Below, piece by piece: positions 14,501 to 29,400 of a stretch of 64,000 nucleotides of DNA. The stretch covers positions 101,162 through 165,161 of the forward strand of contig JAUCBJ010006714.1 of assembly GCA_032718475.1 (NCBI GenBank), read 5' to 3'. A program made the position numbers and the translations under genes. The stretch is from Nemertoderma westbladi. Taxonomy: Eukaryota > Xenacoelomorpha > Nemertodermatida > Nemertodermatidae. The notes under the pieces were generated by a model. That model did no database searches and was not told the DNA's origin. It saw only the letters and a program-made list of their open reading frames with translations. Each line of letters starts with the position of its first letter. Positions within the stretch are counted from its first letter, which is position 1.

Positions 14501-16898
14501 CTATCCGTAATGTAACAACGTCTACGCGTTTTAGTTTTAGCCACTATCCGTAATGTAACAACGTCTACGCGTTTTAGTTTTAGCCACTATCCGTAATGTA
14601 ACAACGTCTACGCGTTTTAGTTTTAGCCACTATCCGTAATGTAACAACGTCTACGCGTTTTAGTTTTAGCCACTATCCGTAATGTAACAACATCTACGCG
14701 TTTTAGTTTTAGCCACTATCCGTAATGTAACAACATCTACGCGTTTTAGTTTTAGCCACTATCCGTAATGTAACAACATCTACGCGTTTTAGTTTTAGCC
14801 ACTATCCGTAATGTCACAACGTCTACGCGTTTTAGTTTTAGCCACTATCCGTAATGTAACAACGTCTACGCGTTTTAGTTTTAGCCACTATCCGTAATGT
14901 AACAACGTCTACGCGTTTTAGTTTTAGCCACTATCCGTAATGTAACAACGTCTACGCGTTTTAGTTTTAGCCACTATCCGTAATGTAACAACGTCTACGC
15001 GTTTTAGTTTTAGCCACTATCCGTAATGTAACAACGTCTACGCGTTTTAGTTTTAGCCACTATCCGTAATGTAACAACGTCTACGCGTTTTAGTTTTAGC
15101 CACTAACCGTAATGTAACAACGTCTACGTGTTTTAGTTTTAGCCACTATCCGTAATGTCACGACGTCTACGCGTTTTAGTTTTAGCCACTATCCGTAATG
15201 TAACAACATCTACGTGTTTTAGTTTTAGCCACTAACCGTAATGTAACAACGTCTACGCGTTTTAGTTTTAGCCACTAACCGTAATGTCACAACGTCTACG
15301 CGTTTTAGTTTTAGCCACTATCCGTAATGTCCCAACGTCTACGCGTTTTAGTTTTAGCCACTATCCGTAATGTAACAACATCTACGCGTTTTAGTTTTAG
15401 CCACTATCCGTAATGTCCCAACGTCTACGCGTTTTAGTTTTAGCCACTATCCGTAATGTAACAACATCTACGCGTTTTAGTTTTAGCCACTATCCGTAAT
15501 GTCCCAACGTCTACGCGTTTTAGTTTTAGCCACTATCCGTAATGTCCCAACGTCTACGCGTTTTAGTTTTAGCCACTATCCGTAATGTAACAACATCTAC
15601 GCGTTTTAGTTTTAGCCACTATCCGTAATGTAACAACATCTACGCGTTTTAGTTTTAGCCACTATCCGTAATGTCCCAACGTCTACGCGTTTTAGTTTTA
15701 GCCACTATCCGTAATGTAACAACGTCTACGCGTTTTAGTTTTAGCCACTATCCGTAATGTAACAACATCTACGCGTTTTAGTTTTAGCCACTATCCGTAA
15801 TGTAACAACGTCTACGCGTTTTAGTTTTAGCCACTATCCGTAATGTAACAACGTCTACGCGTTTTAGTTTTAGCCACTAACCGTAATGTAACAACGTCTA
15901 CGCGTTTTAGTTTTAGCCACTATCCGTAATGTAACAACATCTACGCGTTTTAGTTTTAGCCACTATCCGTAATGTCCCAACGTCTACGCGTTTTAGTTTT
16001 AGCCACTATCCGTAATGTAACAACATCTACGCGTTTTAGTTTTAGCCACTAACCGTAATGTCACGACGTCTACGCGTTTTAGTTTTAGCCACTAACCGTA
16101 ATGTAACAACGTCTACGCGTTTTAGTTTTAGCCACTATCCGTAATGTAACAACGTCTACGCGTTTTAGTTTTAGCCACTATCCGTAATGTAACAACGTCT
16201 ACGCGTTTTAGTTTTAGCCACTAACCGTAATGTCACGACGTCTACGCGTTTTAGTTTTAGCCACTAACCGTAATGTAACAACGTCTACGCGTTTTAGTTT
16301 TAGCCACTATCCGTAATGTAACAACATCTACGCGTTTTAGTTTTAGCCACTAACCGTAATGTCACAACGTCTACGCGTTTTAGTTTTAGCCACTAACCGT
16401 AATGTCACGACGTCTACGCGTTTTAGTTTTAGCCACTATCCGTAATGTAACAACGTCTACGCGTTTTAGTTTTAGCCACTATCCGTAATGTAACAACATC
16501 TACGCGTTTTAGTTTTAGCCACTATCCGTAATGTAACAACGTCTACGCGTTTTAGTTTTAGCCACTATCCGTAATGTAACAACATCTACGTGTTTTAGTT
16601 TTAGCCACTATCCGTAATGTAACAACATCTACGCGTTTTAGTTTTAGCCACTATCCGTAATGTAACAACGTCTACGCGTTTTAGTTTTAGCCACTATCCG
16701 TAATGTAACAACATCTACGCGTTTTAGTTTTAGCCACTATCCGTAATGTAACAACGTCTACGCGTTTTAGTTTTAGCCACTATCCGTAATGTAACAACAT
16801 CTACGCGTTTTAGTTTTAGCCACTATCCGTAATGTAACAACGTCTACGCGTTTTAGTTTTAGCCACTATCCGTAATGTAACAACGTCTACGCGTTTTA
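11567..16898. repeat. Long-range higher-order repeat, copy 2 (124 units)
   Basis: This is the partner of 216-4,988, longer by 13 units. Eleven of the extra units are explained by the internal 12-unit duplication at 13,932-14,963, less one unit that copy 1 has and this copy lacks. The remaining two extra units arise between the markers at 15,125 and 16,591. Single CpG differences separate the copies, for example TATGCG near 938 against TACGCG near 12,289. Confidence 0.8.
13932..14963. repeat. Tandem duplication of a 12-unit (516 bp) block
   Basis: The series is one CCCAACG unit, four AACAACG, three AACAACAT, one CACAACG and three AACAACG. It occurs at 13,932-14,447 and again at 14,448-14,963. 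The equivalent position in copy 1 (about 2,600-3,250) has the series only once and slightly altered, so this duplication arose after the long-range copy or was lost from copy 1. Confidence 0.88.
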
Positions 16899-19800
16899 GT
16901 TTTAGCCACTATCCGTAATGTAACAACATCTACGTGTTTTAGTTTTAGCCACTATCCGTAATGTAACAACGTCTACGCGTTTTAGTTTTAGCCACTATCC
17001 GTAATGTAACAACGTCTACGCGTTTTAGTTTTAGCCACTATCCGTAATGTAACAACATCTACGCGTTTTAGTTTTAGCCACTATCCGTAATGTAACAACG
17101 TCTACGCGTTTTAGTTTTAGCCACTATCCGTAATGTAACAACATCTACGCGTTTTAGTTTTAGCCACTATCCGTAATGTCCCAACGTCTACGCGTTTTAG
17201 TTTTAGCCACTATCCGTAATGTAACAACATCTACGCGTTTTAGTTTTAGCCACTATCCGTAATGTCCCAACGTCTACGCGTTTTAGTTTTAGCCACTATC
17301 CGTAATGTAACAACATCTACGCGTTTTAGTTTTAGCCACTAACCGTAATGTCACAACGTCTACGCGTTTTAGTTTTAGCCACTATCCGTAATGTAACAAC
17401 ATCTACGCGTTTTAGTTTTAGCCACTATCCGTAATGTCCCAACGTCTACGCGTTTTAGTTTTAGCCACTATCCGTAATGTAACAACGTCTACGCGTTTTA
17501 GTTTTAGCCACTAACCGTAATGTCACAACGTCTACGCGTTTTAGTTTTAGCCACTATCCGTAATGTCCCAACGTCTACGCGTTTTAGTTTTAGCCACTAT
17601 CCGTAATGTAACAACATCTACGCGTTTTAGTTTTAGCCACTATCCGTAATGTAACAACGTCTACGCGTTTTAGTTTTAGCCACTATCCGTAATGTAACAA
17701 CGTCTACGCGTTTTAGTTTTAGCCACTATCCGTAATGTAACAACATCTACGCGTTTTAGTTTTAGCCACTATCCGTAATGTCACAACGTCTACGCGTTTT
17801 AGTTTTAGCCACTAACCGTAATGTCACAACGTCTACGCGTTTTAGTTTTAGCCACTATCCGTAATGTAACAACGTCTACGCGTTTTAGTTTTAGCCACTA
17901 ACCGTAATGTCACAACGTCTACGCGTTTTAGTTTTAGCCACTAACCGTAATGTCCCAACGTCTACGCGTTTTAGTTTTAGCCACTAACCGTAATGTCACA
18001 ACGTCTACGCGTTTTAGTTTTAGCCACTAACCGTAATGTCCCAACGTCTACGCGTTTTAGTTTTAGCCACTATCCGTAATGTCCCAACGTCTACGCGTTT
18101 TAGTTTTAGCCACTATCCGTAATGTAACAACGTCTACGCGTTTTAGTTTTAGCCACTAACCGTAATGTCACAACGTCTACGCGTTTTAGTTTTAGCCACT
18201 ATCCGTAATGTCACGACGTCTACGCGTTTTAGTTTTAGCCACTATCCGTAATGTCCCAACGTCTACGCGTTTTAGTTTTAGCCACTATCCGTAATGTAAC
18301 AACGTCTACGCGTTTTAGTTTTAGCCACTAACCGTAATGTAACAACGTCTACGCGTTTTAGTTTTAGCCACTAACCGTAATGTCACAACGTCTACGCGTT
18401 TTAGTTTTAGCCACTATCCGTAATGTAACAACGTCTACGCGTTTTAGTTTTAGCCACTAACCGTAATGTCACAACGTCTACGCGTTTTAGTTTTAGCCAC
18501 TAACCGTAATGTCACGACGTCTACGCGTTTTAGTTTTAGCCACTATCCGTAATGTCCCAACGTCTACGCGTTTTAGTTTTAGCCACTATCCGTAATGTAA
18601 CAACGTCTACGCGTTTTAGTTTTAGCCACTAACCGTAATGTCACAACGTCTACGCGTTTTAGTTTTAGCCACTAACCGTAATGTCACGACGTCTACGCGT
18701 TTTAGTTTTAGCCACTATCCGTAATGTCCCAACGTCTACGCGTTTTAGTTTTAGCCACTAACCGTAATGTCACGACGTCTACGCGTTTTAGTTTTAGCCA
18801 CCAACCGTAATGTCACAACGTCTACGCGTTTTAGTTTTAGCCACTAACCGTAATGTCACGACGTCTACGCGTTTTAGTTTTAGCCACTATCCGTAATGTC
18901 CCAACGTCTACGCGTTTTAGTTTTAGCCACTATCCGTAATGTAACAACGTCTACGCGTTTTAGTTTTAGCCACTAACCGTAATGTCACAACGTCTACGCG
19001 TTTTAGTTTTAGCCACTATCCGTAATGTAACAACGTCTACGCGTTTTAGTTTTAGCCACTAACCGTAATGTCACAACGTCTACGCGTTTTAGTTTTAGCC
19101 ACTATCCGTAATGTAACAACATCTACGCGTTTTAGTTTTAGCCACTAACCGTAATGTAACAACGTCTACGCGTTTTAGTTTTAGCCACTAACCGTAATGT
19201 CACAACGTCTACGCGTTTTAGTTTTAGCCACTATCCGTAATGTAACAACGTCTACGCGTTTTAGTTTTAGCCACTAACCGTAATGTAACAACGTCTACGC
19301 GTTTTAGTTTTAGCCACTAACCGTAATGTCACGACGTCTACGCGTTTTAGTTTTAGCCACTATCCGTAATGTAACAACGTCTACGCGTTTTAGTTTTAGC
19401 CACTATCCGTAATGTAACAACGTCTACGCGTTTTAGTTTTAGCCACTAACCGTAATGTCACAACGTCTACGCGTTTTAGTTTTAGCCACTATCCGTAATG
19501 TAACAACGTCTACGCGTTTTAGTTTTAGCCACTAACCGTAATGTCACAACGTCTACGCGTTTTAGTTTTAGCCACTAACCGTAATGTCACAACGTCTACG
19601 CGTTTTAGTTTTAGCCACTATCCGTAATGTAACAACGTCTACGCGTTTTAGTTTTAGCCACTAACCGTAATGTAACAACGTCTACGCGTTTTAGTTTTAG
19701 CCACTAACCGTAATGTCACGACGTCTACGCGTTTTAGTTTTAGCCACTATCCGTAATGTAACAACGTCTACGCGTTTTAGTTTTAGCCACTAACCGTAAT

Positions 19801-20499
19801 GTAACAACGTCTACGCGTTTTAGTTTTAGCCACTATCCGTAATGTAACAACGTCTACGCGTTTTAGTTTTAGCCACTATCCGTAATGTAACAACGTCTAC
19901 GCGTTTTAGTTTTAGCCACTATCCGTAATGTAACAACATCTACGCGTTTTAGTTTTAGCCACTATCCGTAATGTAACAACATCTACGCGTTTTAGTTTTA
20001 GCCACTATCCGTAATGTCACAACGTCTACGCGTTTTAGTTTTAGCCACTATCCGTAATGTAACAACGTCTACGCGTTTTAGTTTTAGCCACTAACCGTAA
20101 TGTCACAACGTCTACGCGTTTTAGTTTTAGCCACTATCCGTAATGTAACAACATCTACGCGTTTTAGTTTTAGCCACTAACCGTAATGTAACAACGTCTA
20201 CGCGTTTTAGTTTTAGCCACTAACCGTAATGTCACAACGTCTACGCGTTTTAGTTTTAGCCACTATCCGTAATGTCACAACGTCTACGCGTTTTAGTTTT
20301 AGCCACTATCCGTAATGTCACAACGTCTACGCGTTTTAGTTTTAGCCACTATCCGTAATGTAACAACGTCTACGCGTTTTAGTTTTAGCCACTAACCGTA
20401 ATGTCACAACGTCTACGCGTTTTAGTTTTAGCCACTATCCGTAATGTCACAACGTCTACGCGTTTTAGTTTTAGCCACTATCCGTAATGTAACAACGTC

Positions 20500-23400
20500 T
20501 ACGCGTTTTAGTTTTAGCCACTATCCGTAATGTAACAACATCTACGTGTTTTAGTTTTAGCCACTATCCGTAATGTAACAACGTCTACGCGTTTTAGTTT
20601 TAGCCACTATCCGTAATGTAACAACATCTACGTGTTTTAGTTTTAGCCACTATCCGTAATGTAACAACATCTACGTGTTTTAGTTTTAGCCACTATCCGT
20701 AATGTAACAACGTCTACGTGTTTTAGTTTTAGCCACTATCCGTAATGTAACAACATCTACGCGTTTTAGTTTTAGCCACTATCCGTAATGTAACAACATC
20801 TACGTGTTTTAGTTTTAGCCACTAACCGTAATGTAACAACATCTACGTGTTTTAGTTTTAGCCACTATCCGTAATGTAACAACATCTACGTGTTTTAGTT
20901 TTAGCCACTATCCGTAATGTAACAACATCTACGCGTTTTAGTTTTAGCCACTATCCGTAATGTAACAACATCTACGCGTTTTAGTTTTAGCCACTATCCG
21001 TAATGTCCCAACGTCTACGCGTTTTAGTTTTAGCCACTATCCGTAATGTAACAACGTCTACGCGTTTTAGTTTTAGCCACTATCCGTAATGTCACAACGT
21101 CTACGCGTTTTAGTTTTAGCCACTATCCGTAATGTCACAACGTCTACGCGTTTTAGTTTTAGCTACCAACCGTAATGTCACAACGTCTACGCGTTTTAGT
21201 TTTAGCCACTATCCGTAATGTAACAACGTCTACGCGTTTTAGTTTTAGCCACTATCCGTAATGTCACAACGTCTACGCGTTTTAGTTTTAGCTACCAACC
21301 GTAATGTCACAACGTCTACGCGTTTTAGTTTTAGCCACTATCCGTAATGTAACAACGTCTACGTGTTTTAGTTTTAGCCACTATCCGTAATGTAACAACA
21401 TCTACGCGTTTTAGTTTTAGCCACCAACCGTAATGTCACAACGTTTACGCGTTTTAGTTTTAGCCACTATCCGTAATGTAACAACATCTACGTGTTTTAG
21501 TTTTAGCCACTAACCGTAATGTAACAACATCTACGTGTTTTAGTTTTAGCCACTATCCGTAATGTAACAACATCTACGTGTTTTAGTTTTAGCCACTAAC
21601 CGTAATGTAACAACATCTACGTGTTTTAGTTTTAGCCACTATCCGTAATGTAACAACATCTACGTGTTTTAGTTTTAGCCACTAACCGTAATGTAACAAC
21701 ATCTACGTGTTTTAGTTTTAGCCACTATCCGTAATGTAACAACATCTACGTGTTTTAGTTTTAGCCACTATCCGTAATGTAACAACATCTACGTGTTTTA
21801 GTTTTAGCCACTATCCGTAATGTAACAACGTCTACGTGTTTTAGTTTTAGCCACTATCCGTAATGTAACAACATCTACGCGTTTTAGTTTTAGCCACTAA
21901 CCGTAATGTAACAACGTCTACGCGTTTTAGTTTTAGCCACTATCCGTAATGTCACAACGTCTACGCGTTTTAGTTTTAGCCACTATCCGTAATGTAACAA
22001 CGTCTACGCGTTTTAGTTTTAGCCACTATCCGTAATGTAACAACGTCTACGCGTTTTAGTTTTAGCCACTATCCGTAATGTAACAACATCTACGTGTTTT
22101 AGTTTTAGCCACTAACCGTAATGTAACAACATCTACGTGTTTTAGTTTTAGCCACTATCCGTAATGTAACAACATCTACGTGTTTTAGTTTTAGCCACTA
22201 TCCGTAATGTAACAACATCTACGTGTTTTAGTTTTAGCCACTATCCGTAATGTAACAACGTCTACGCGTTTTAGTTTTAGCCACTATCCGTAATGTAACA
22301 ACATCTACGTGTTTTAGTTTTAGCCACTATCCGTAATGTAACAACATCTACGTGTTTTAGTTTTAGCCACTATCCGTAATGTAACAACGTCTACGTGTTT
22401 TAGTTTTAGCCACTATCCGTAATGTAACAACATCTACGTGTTTTAGTTTTAGCCACCAACCGTAATGTAACAACGTCTACGCGTTTTAGTTTTAGCCACT
22501 ATCCGTAATGTAACAACGTCTACGCGTTTTAGTTTTAGCCACTATCCGTAATGTAACAACGTCTACGCGTTTTAGTTTTAGCCACTATCCGTAATGTAAC
22601 AACGTCTACGCGTTTTAGTTTTAGCCACTATCCGTAATGTAACAACATCTACGTGTTTTAGTTTTAGCCACTAACCGTAATGTAACAACATCTACGTGTT
22701 TTAGTTTTAGCCACTATCCGTAATGTAACAACGTCTACGCGTTTTAGTTTTAGCCACTATCCGTAATGTAACAACGTCTACGCGTTTTAGTTTTAGCCAC
22801 TAACCGTAATGTAACAACGTCTACGCGTTTTAGTTTTAGCCACTATCCGTAATGTAACAACGTCTACGCGTTTTAGTTTTAGCCACTATCCGTAATGTAA
22901 CAACATCTACGTGTTTTAGTTTTAGCCACTAACCGTAATGTAACAACATCTACGTGTTTTAGTTTTAGCCACTATCCGTAATGTAACAACATCTACGTGT
23001 TTTAGTTTTAGCCACTATCCGTAATGTAACAACATCTACGTGTTTTAGTTTTAGCCACTATCCGTAATGTAACAACATCTACGTGTTTTAGTTTTAGCCA
23101 CTATCCGTAATGTAACAACATCTACGTGTTTTAGTTTTAGCCACTATCCGTAATGTAACAACATCTACGTGTTTTAGTTTTAGCCACTATCCGTAATGTA
23201 ACAACGTCTACGTGTTTTAGTTTTAGCCACTATCCGTAATGTAACAACATCTACGCGTTTTAGTTTTAGCCACTATCCGTAATGTAACAACGTCTACGCG
23301 TTTTAGTTTTAGCCACTATCCGTAATGTAACAACATCTACGTGTTTTAGTTTTAGCCACTAACCGTAATGTAACAACATCTACGTGTTTTAGTTTTAGCC

Positions 23401-26400
23401 ACTATCCGTAATGTAACAACATCTACGTGTTTTAGTTTTAGCCACTATCCGTAATGTAACAACATCTACGTGTTTTAGTTTTAGCCACTATCCGTAATGT
23501 AACAACGTCTACGTGTTTTAGTTTTAGCCACTATCCGTAATGTAACAACATCTACGCGTTTTAGTTTTAGCCACTATCCGTAATGTAACAACGTCTACGC
23601 GTTTTAGTTTTAGCCACTATCCGTAATGTAACAACATCTACGTGTTTTAGTTTTAGCCACTAACCGTAATGTAACAACATCTACGTGTTTTAGTTTTAGC
23701 CACTATCCGTAATGTAACAACATCTACGTGTTTTAGTTTTAGCCACTATCCGTAATGTAACAACGTCTACGCGTTTTAGTTTTAGCCACTATCCGTAATG
23801 TAACAACATCTACGTGTTTTAGTTTTAGCCACTATCCGTAATGTAACAACGTCTACGTGTTTTAGTTTTAGCCACTATCCGTAATGTAACAACATCTACG
23901 CGTTTTAGTTTTAGCCACTATCCGTAATGTAACAACATCTACGTGTTTTAGTTTTAGCCACTATCCGTAATGTAACAACGTCAACGCGTTTTAGTTTTAG
24001 CCACTATCCGTAATGTAACAACATCTACGTGTTTTAGTTTTAGCCACTATCCGTAATGTAACAACGTCTACGTGTTTTAGTTTTAGCCACTATCCGTAAT
24101 GTAACAACATCTACGCGTTTTAGTTTTAGCCACTATCCGTAATGTAACAACATCTACGTGTTTTAGTTTTAGCCACTATCCGTAATGTAACAACATCTAC
24201 GTGTTTTAGTTTTAGCCACTATCCGTAATGTAACAACGTCAACGCGTTTTAGTTTTAGCCACTATCCGTAATGTAACAACATCTACGTGTTTTAGTTTTA
24301 GCCACTATCCGTAATGTAACAACGTCTACGTGTTTTAGTTTTAGCCACTATCCGTAATGTAACAACATCTACGCGTTTTAGTTTTAGCCACTATCCGTAA
24401 TGTAACAACATCTACGTGTTTTAGTTTTAGCCACTATCCGTAATGTAACAACATCTACGTGTTTTAGTTTTAGCCACTATCCGTAATGTAACAACGTCTA
24501 CGTGTTTTAGTTTTAGCCACTATCCGTAATGTAACAACATCTACGCGTTTTAGTTTTAGCCACTAACCGTAATGTCACAACGTCTACGTGTTTTAGTTTT
24601 AGCCACTATCCGTAATGTAACAACGTCTACGCGTTTTAGTTTTAGCCACTAACCGTAATGTCACAACGTCTACGTGTTTTAGTTTTAGCCACTAACCGTA
24701 ATGTCACAACGTCTACGTGTTTTAGTTTTAGCCACTATCCGTAATGTAACAACATCTACGCGTTTTAGTTTTAGCCACTATCCGTAATGTAACAACGTCT
24801 ACGCGTTTTAGTTTTAGCCACTAACCGTAATGTCACAACGTCTACGTGTTTTAGTTTTAGCCACTATCCGTAATGTAACAACATCTACGCGTTTTAGTTT
24901 TAGCCACTATCCGTAATGTAACAACATCTACGCGTTTTAGTTTTAGCCACTATCCGTAATGTAACAACGTCTACGCGTTTTAGTTTTAGCCACTATCCGT
25001 AATGTAACAACGTCTACGCGTTTTAGTTTTAGCCACTAACCGTAATGTCACAACGTCTACGTGTTTTAGTTTTAGCCACTAACCGTAATGTCACAACGTC
25101 TACGTGTTTTAGTTTTAGCCACTATCCGTAATGTAACAACGTCTACGCGTTTTAGTTTTAGCCACTATCCGTAATGTAACAACGTCTACGCGTTTTAGTT
25201 TTAGCCACTAACCGTAATGTCACAACGTCTACGTGTTTTAGTTTTAGCCACTAACCGTAATGTCACAACGTCTACGTGTTTTAGTTTTAGCCACTATCCG
25301 TAATGTAACAACATCTACGCGTTTTAGTTTTAGCCACTATCCGTAATGTAACAACGTCTACGCGTTTTAGTTTTAGCCACTATCCGTAATGTAACAACGT
25401 CTACGCGTTTTAGTTTTAGCCACTAACCGTAATGTCACAACGTCTACGTGTTTTAGTTTTAGCCACTATCCGTAATGTAACAACATCTACGCGTTTTAGT
25501 TTTAGCCACTATCCGTAATGTAACAACGTCTACGCGTTTTAGTTTTAGCCACTATCCGTAATGTAACAACATCTACGTGTTTTAGTTTTAGCCACTATCC
25601 GTAATGTAACAACATCTACGTGTTTTAGTTTTAGCCACCAACCGTAATGTAACAACGTCTACGCGTTTTAGTTTTAGCCACTATCCGTAATGTAACAACG
25701 TCTACGTGTTTTAGTTTTAGCCACTATCCGTAATGTAACAACATCTACGCGTTTTAGTTTTAGCCACTATCCGTAATGTAACAACATCTACGTGTTTTAG
25801 TTTTAGCCACTATCCGTAATGTAACAACGTCTACGCGTTTTAGTTTTAGCCACTATCCGTAATGTAACAACGTCTACGTGTTTTAGTTTTAGCCACTATC
25901 CGTAATGTAACAACGTCTACGTGTTTTAGTTTTAGCCACTATCCGTAATGTCACGACGTCTACGCGTTTTAGTTTTAGCCACTATCCGTAATGTCACGAC
26001 GTCTACGCGTTTTAGTTTTAGCCACTATCCGTAATGTAACAACATCTATGCGTTTTAGTTTTAGCCACTATCCGTAATGTCCCAACGTCTACGCGTTTTA
26101 GTTTTAGCCACTATCCGTAATGTAACAACATCTACGCGTTTTAGTTTTAGCCACTATCCGTAATGTCCCAACGTCTACGTGTTTTAGTTTTAGCCACTAT
26201 CCGTAATGTAACAACATCTACGTGTTTTAGTTTTAGCCACTATCCGTAATGTAACAACGTCTACGCGTTTTAGTTTTAGCCACTAACCGTAATGTCACAA
26301 CGTCTACGTGTTTTAGTTTTAGCCACTATCCGTAATGTAACAACATCTACGCGTTTTAGTTTTAGCCACTATCCGTAATGTAACAACGTCTACGCGTTTT

Positions 26401-29400
26401 AGTTTTAGCCACTATCCGTAATGTAACAACATCTACGTGTTTTAGTTTTAGCCACTATCCGTAATGTAACAACATCTACGTGTTTTAGTTTTAGCCACCA
26501 ACCGTAATGTAACAACGTCTACGCGTTTTAGTTTTAGCCACTATCCGTAATGTAACAACGTCTACGTGTTTTAGTTTTAGCCACTATCCGTAATGTAACA
26601 ACATCTACGCGTTTTAGTTTTAGCCACTATCCGTAATGTAACAACATCTACGTGTTTTAGTTTTAGCCACTATCCGTAATGTAACAACGTCTACGCGTTT
26701 TAGTTTTAGCCACTATCCGTAATGTAACAACGTCTACGTGTTTTAGTTTTAGCCACTATCCGTAATGTAACAACGTCTACGTGTTTTAGTTTTAGCCACT
26801 ATCCGTAATGTCACGACGTCTACGCGTTTTAGTTTTAGCCACTATCCGTAATGTCACGACGTCTACGCGTTTTAGTTTTAGCCACTATCCGTAATGTAAC
26901 AACATCTATGCGTTTTAGTTTTAGCCACTATCCGTAATGTCCCAACGTCTACGCGTTTTAGTTTTAGCCACTATCCGTAATGTAACAACATCTACGCGTT
27001 TTAGTTTTAGCCACTATCCGTAATGTCCCAACGTCTACGTGTTTTAGTTTTAGCCACTATCCGTAATGTAACAACATCTACGTGTTTTAGTTTTAGCCAC
27101 TATCCGTAATGTAACAACATCTACGCGTTTTAGTTTTAGCCACTATCCGTAATGTCACGACGTCTACGCGTTTTAGTTTTAGCCACTATCCGTAATGTCA
27201 CGACGTCTACGCGTTTTAGTTTTAGCCACTATCCGTAATGTCACGACGTCTACGCGTTTTAGTTTTAGCCACTATCCGTAATGTAACAACATCTACGTGT
27301 TTTAGTTTTAGCCACTATCCGTAATGTAACAACATCTACGCGTTTTAGTTTTAGCCACTATCCGTAATGTCACGACGTCTACGCGTTTTAGTTTTAGCCA
27401 CTATCCGTAATGTCACGACGTCTACGCGTTTTAGTTTTAGCCACTATCCGTAATGTAACAACATCTACGTGTTTTAGTTTTAGCCACTATCCGTAATGTA
27501 ACAACGTCTACGTGTTTTAGTTTTAGCCACTATCCGTAATGTAACAACGTCTACGTGTTTTAGTTTTAGCCACTATCCGTAATGTCACGACGTCTACGCG
27601 TTTTAGTTTTAGCCACTATCCGTAATGTCACGACGTCTACGCGTTTTAGTTTTAGCCACTATCCGTAATGTAACAACATCTACGCGTTTTAGTTTTAGCC
27701 ACTATCCGTAATGTCCCAACGTCTACGCGTTTTAGTTTTAGCCACTATCCGTAATGTAACAACATCTACGTGTTTTAGTTTTAGCCACTATCCGTAATGT
27801 AACAACATCTACGCGTTTTAGTTTTAGCCACTATCCGTAATGTCACGACGTCTACGCGTTTTAGTTTTAGCCACTATCCGTAATGTCACGACGTCTACGC
27901 GTTTTAGTTTTAGCCACTATCCGTAATGTAACAACATCTACGCGTTTTAGTTTTAGCCACTATCCGTAATGTCACGACGTCTACGCGTTTTAGTTTTAGC
28001 CACTATCCGTAATGTCACGACGTCTACGCGTTTTAGTTTTAGCCACTATCCGTAATGTAACAACGTCTACGCGTTTTAGTTTTAGCCACTATCCGTAATG
28101 TAACAACGTCTACGTGTTTTAGTTTTAGCCACTATCCGTAATGTAACAACGTCTACGTGTTTTAGTTTTAGCCACTATCCGTAATGTCACGACGTCTACG
28201 CGTTTTAGTTTTAGCCACTATCCGTAATGTCACGACGTCTACGCGTTTTAGTTTTAGCCACTATCCGTAATGTAACAACATCTACGCGTTTTAGTTTTAG
28301 CCACTATCCGTAATGTCCCAACGTCTACGCGTTTTAGTTTTAGCCACTATCCGTAATGTAACAACATCTACGCGTTTTAGTTTTAGCCACTATCCGTAAT
28401 GTCCCAACGTCTACGTGTTTTAGTTTTAGCCACTATCCGTAATGTAACAACATCTACGTGTTTTAGTTTTAGCCACTATCCGTAATGTAACAACATCTAC
28501 GCGTTTTAGTTTTAGCCACTATCCGTAATGTCACGACGTCTACGCGTTTTAGTTTTAGCCACTATCCGTAATGTCACGACGTCTACGCGTTTTAGTTTTA
28601 GCCACTATCCGTAATGTAACAACATCTACGCGTTTTAGTTTTAGCCACTATCCGTAATGTCCCAACGTCTACGCGTTTTAGTTTTAGCCACTATCCGTAA
28701 TGTAACAACATCTACGTGTTTTAGTTTTAGCCACTATCCGTAATGTAACAACGTCTACGTGTTTTAGTTTTAGCCACTATCCGTAATGTAACAACATCTA
28801 CGCGTTTTAGTTTTAGCCACTATCCGTAATGTAACAACATCTACGTGTTTTAGTTTTAGCCACTATCCGTAATGTAACAACGTCTACGCGTTTTAGTTTT
28901 AGCCACTATCCGTAATGTAACAACATCTACGTGTTTTAGTTTTAGCCACTATCCGTAATGTAACAACATCTACGTGTTTTAGTTTTAGCCACTATCCGTA
29001 ATGTAACAACATCTACGCGTTTTAGTTTTAGCCACTATCCGTAATGTCACGACGTCTACGCGTTTTAGTTTTAGCCACTATCCGTAATGTCACGACGTCT
29101 ACGCGTTTTAGTTTTAGCCACTATCCGTAATGTAACAACATCTACGCGTTTTAGTTTTAGCCACTATCCGTAATGTCCCAACGTCTACGCGTTTTAGTTT
29201 TAGCCACTATCCGTAATGTAACAACATCTACGTGTTTTAGTTTTAGCCACTATCCGTAATGTAACAACGTCTACGTGTTTTAGTTTTAGCCACTATCCGT
29301 AATGTAACAACATCTACGCGTTTTAGTTTTAGCCACTATCCGTAATGTAACAACATCTACGTGTTTTAGTTTTAGCCACTATCCGTAATGTAACAACGTC

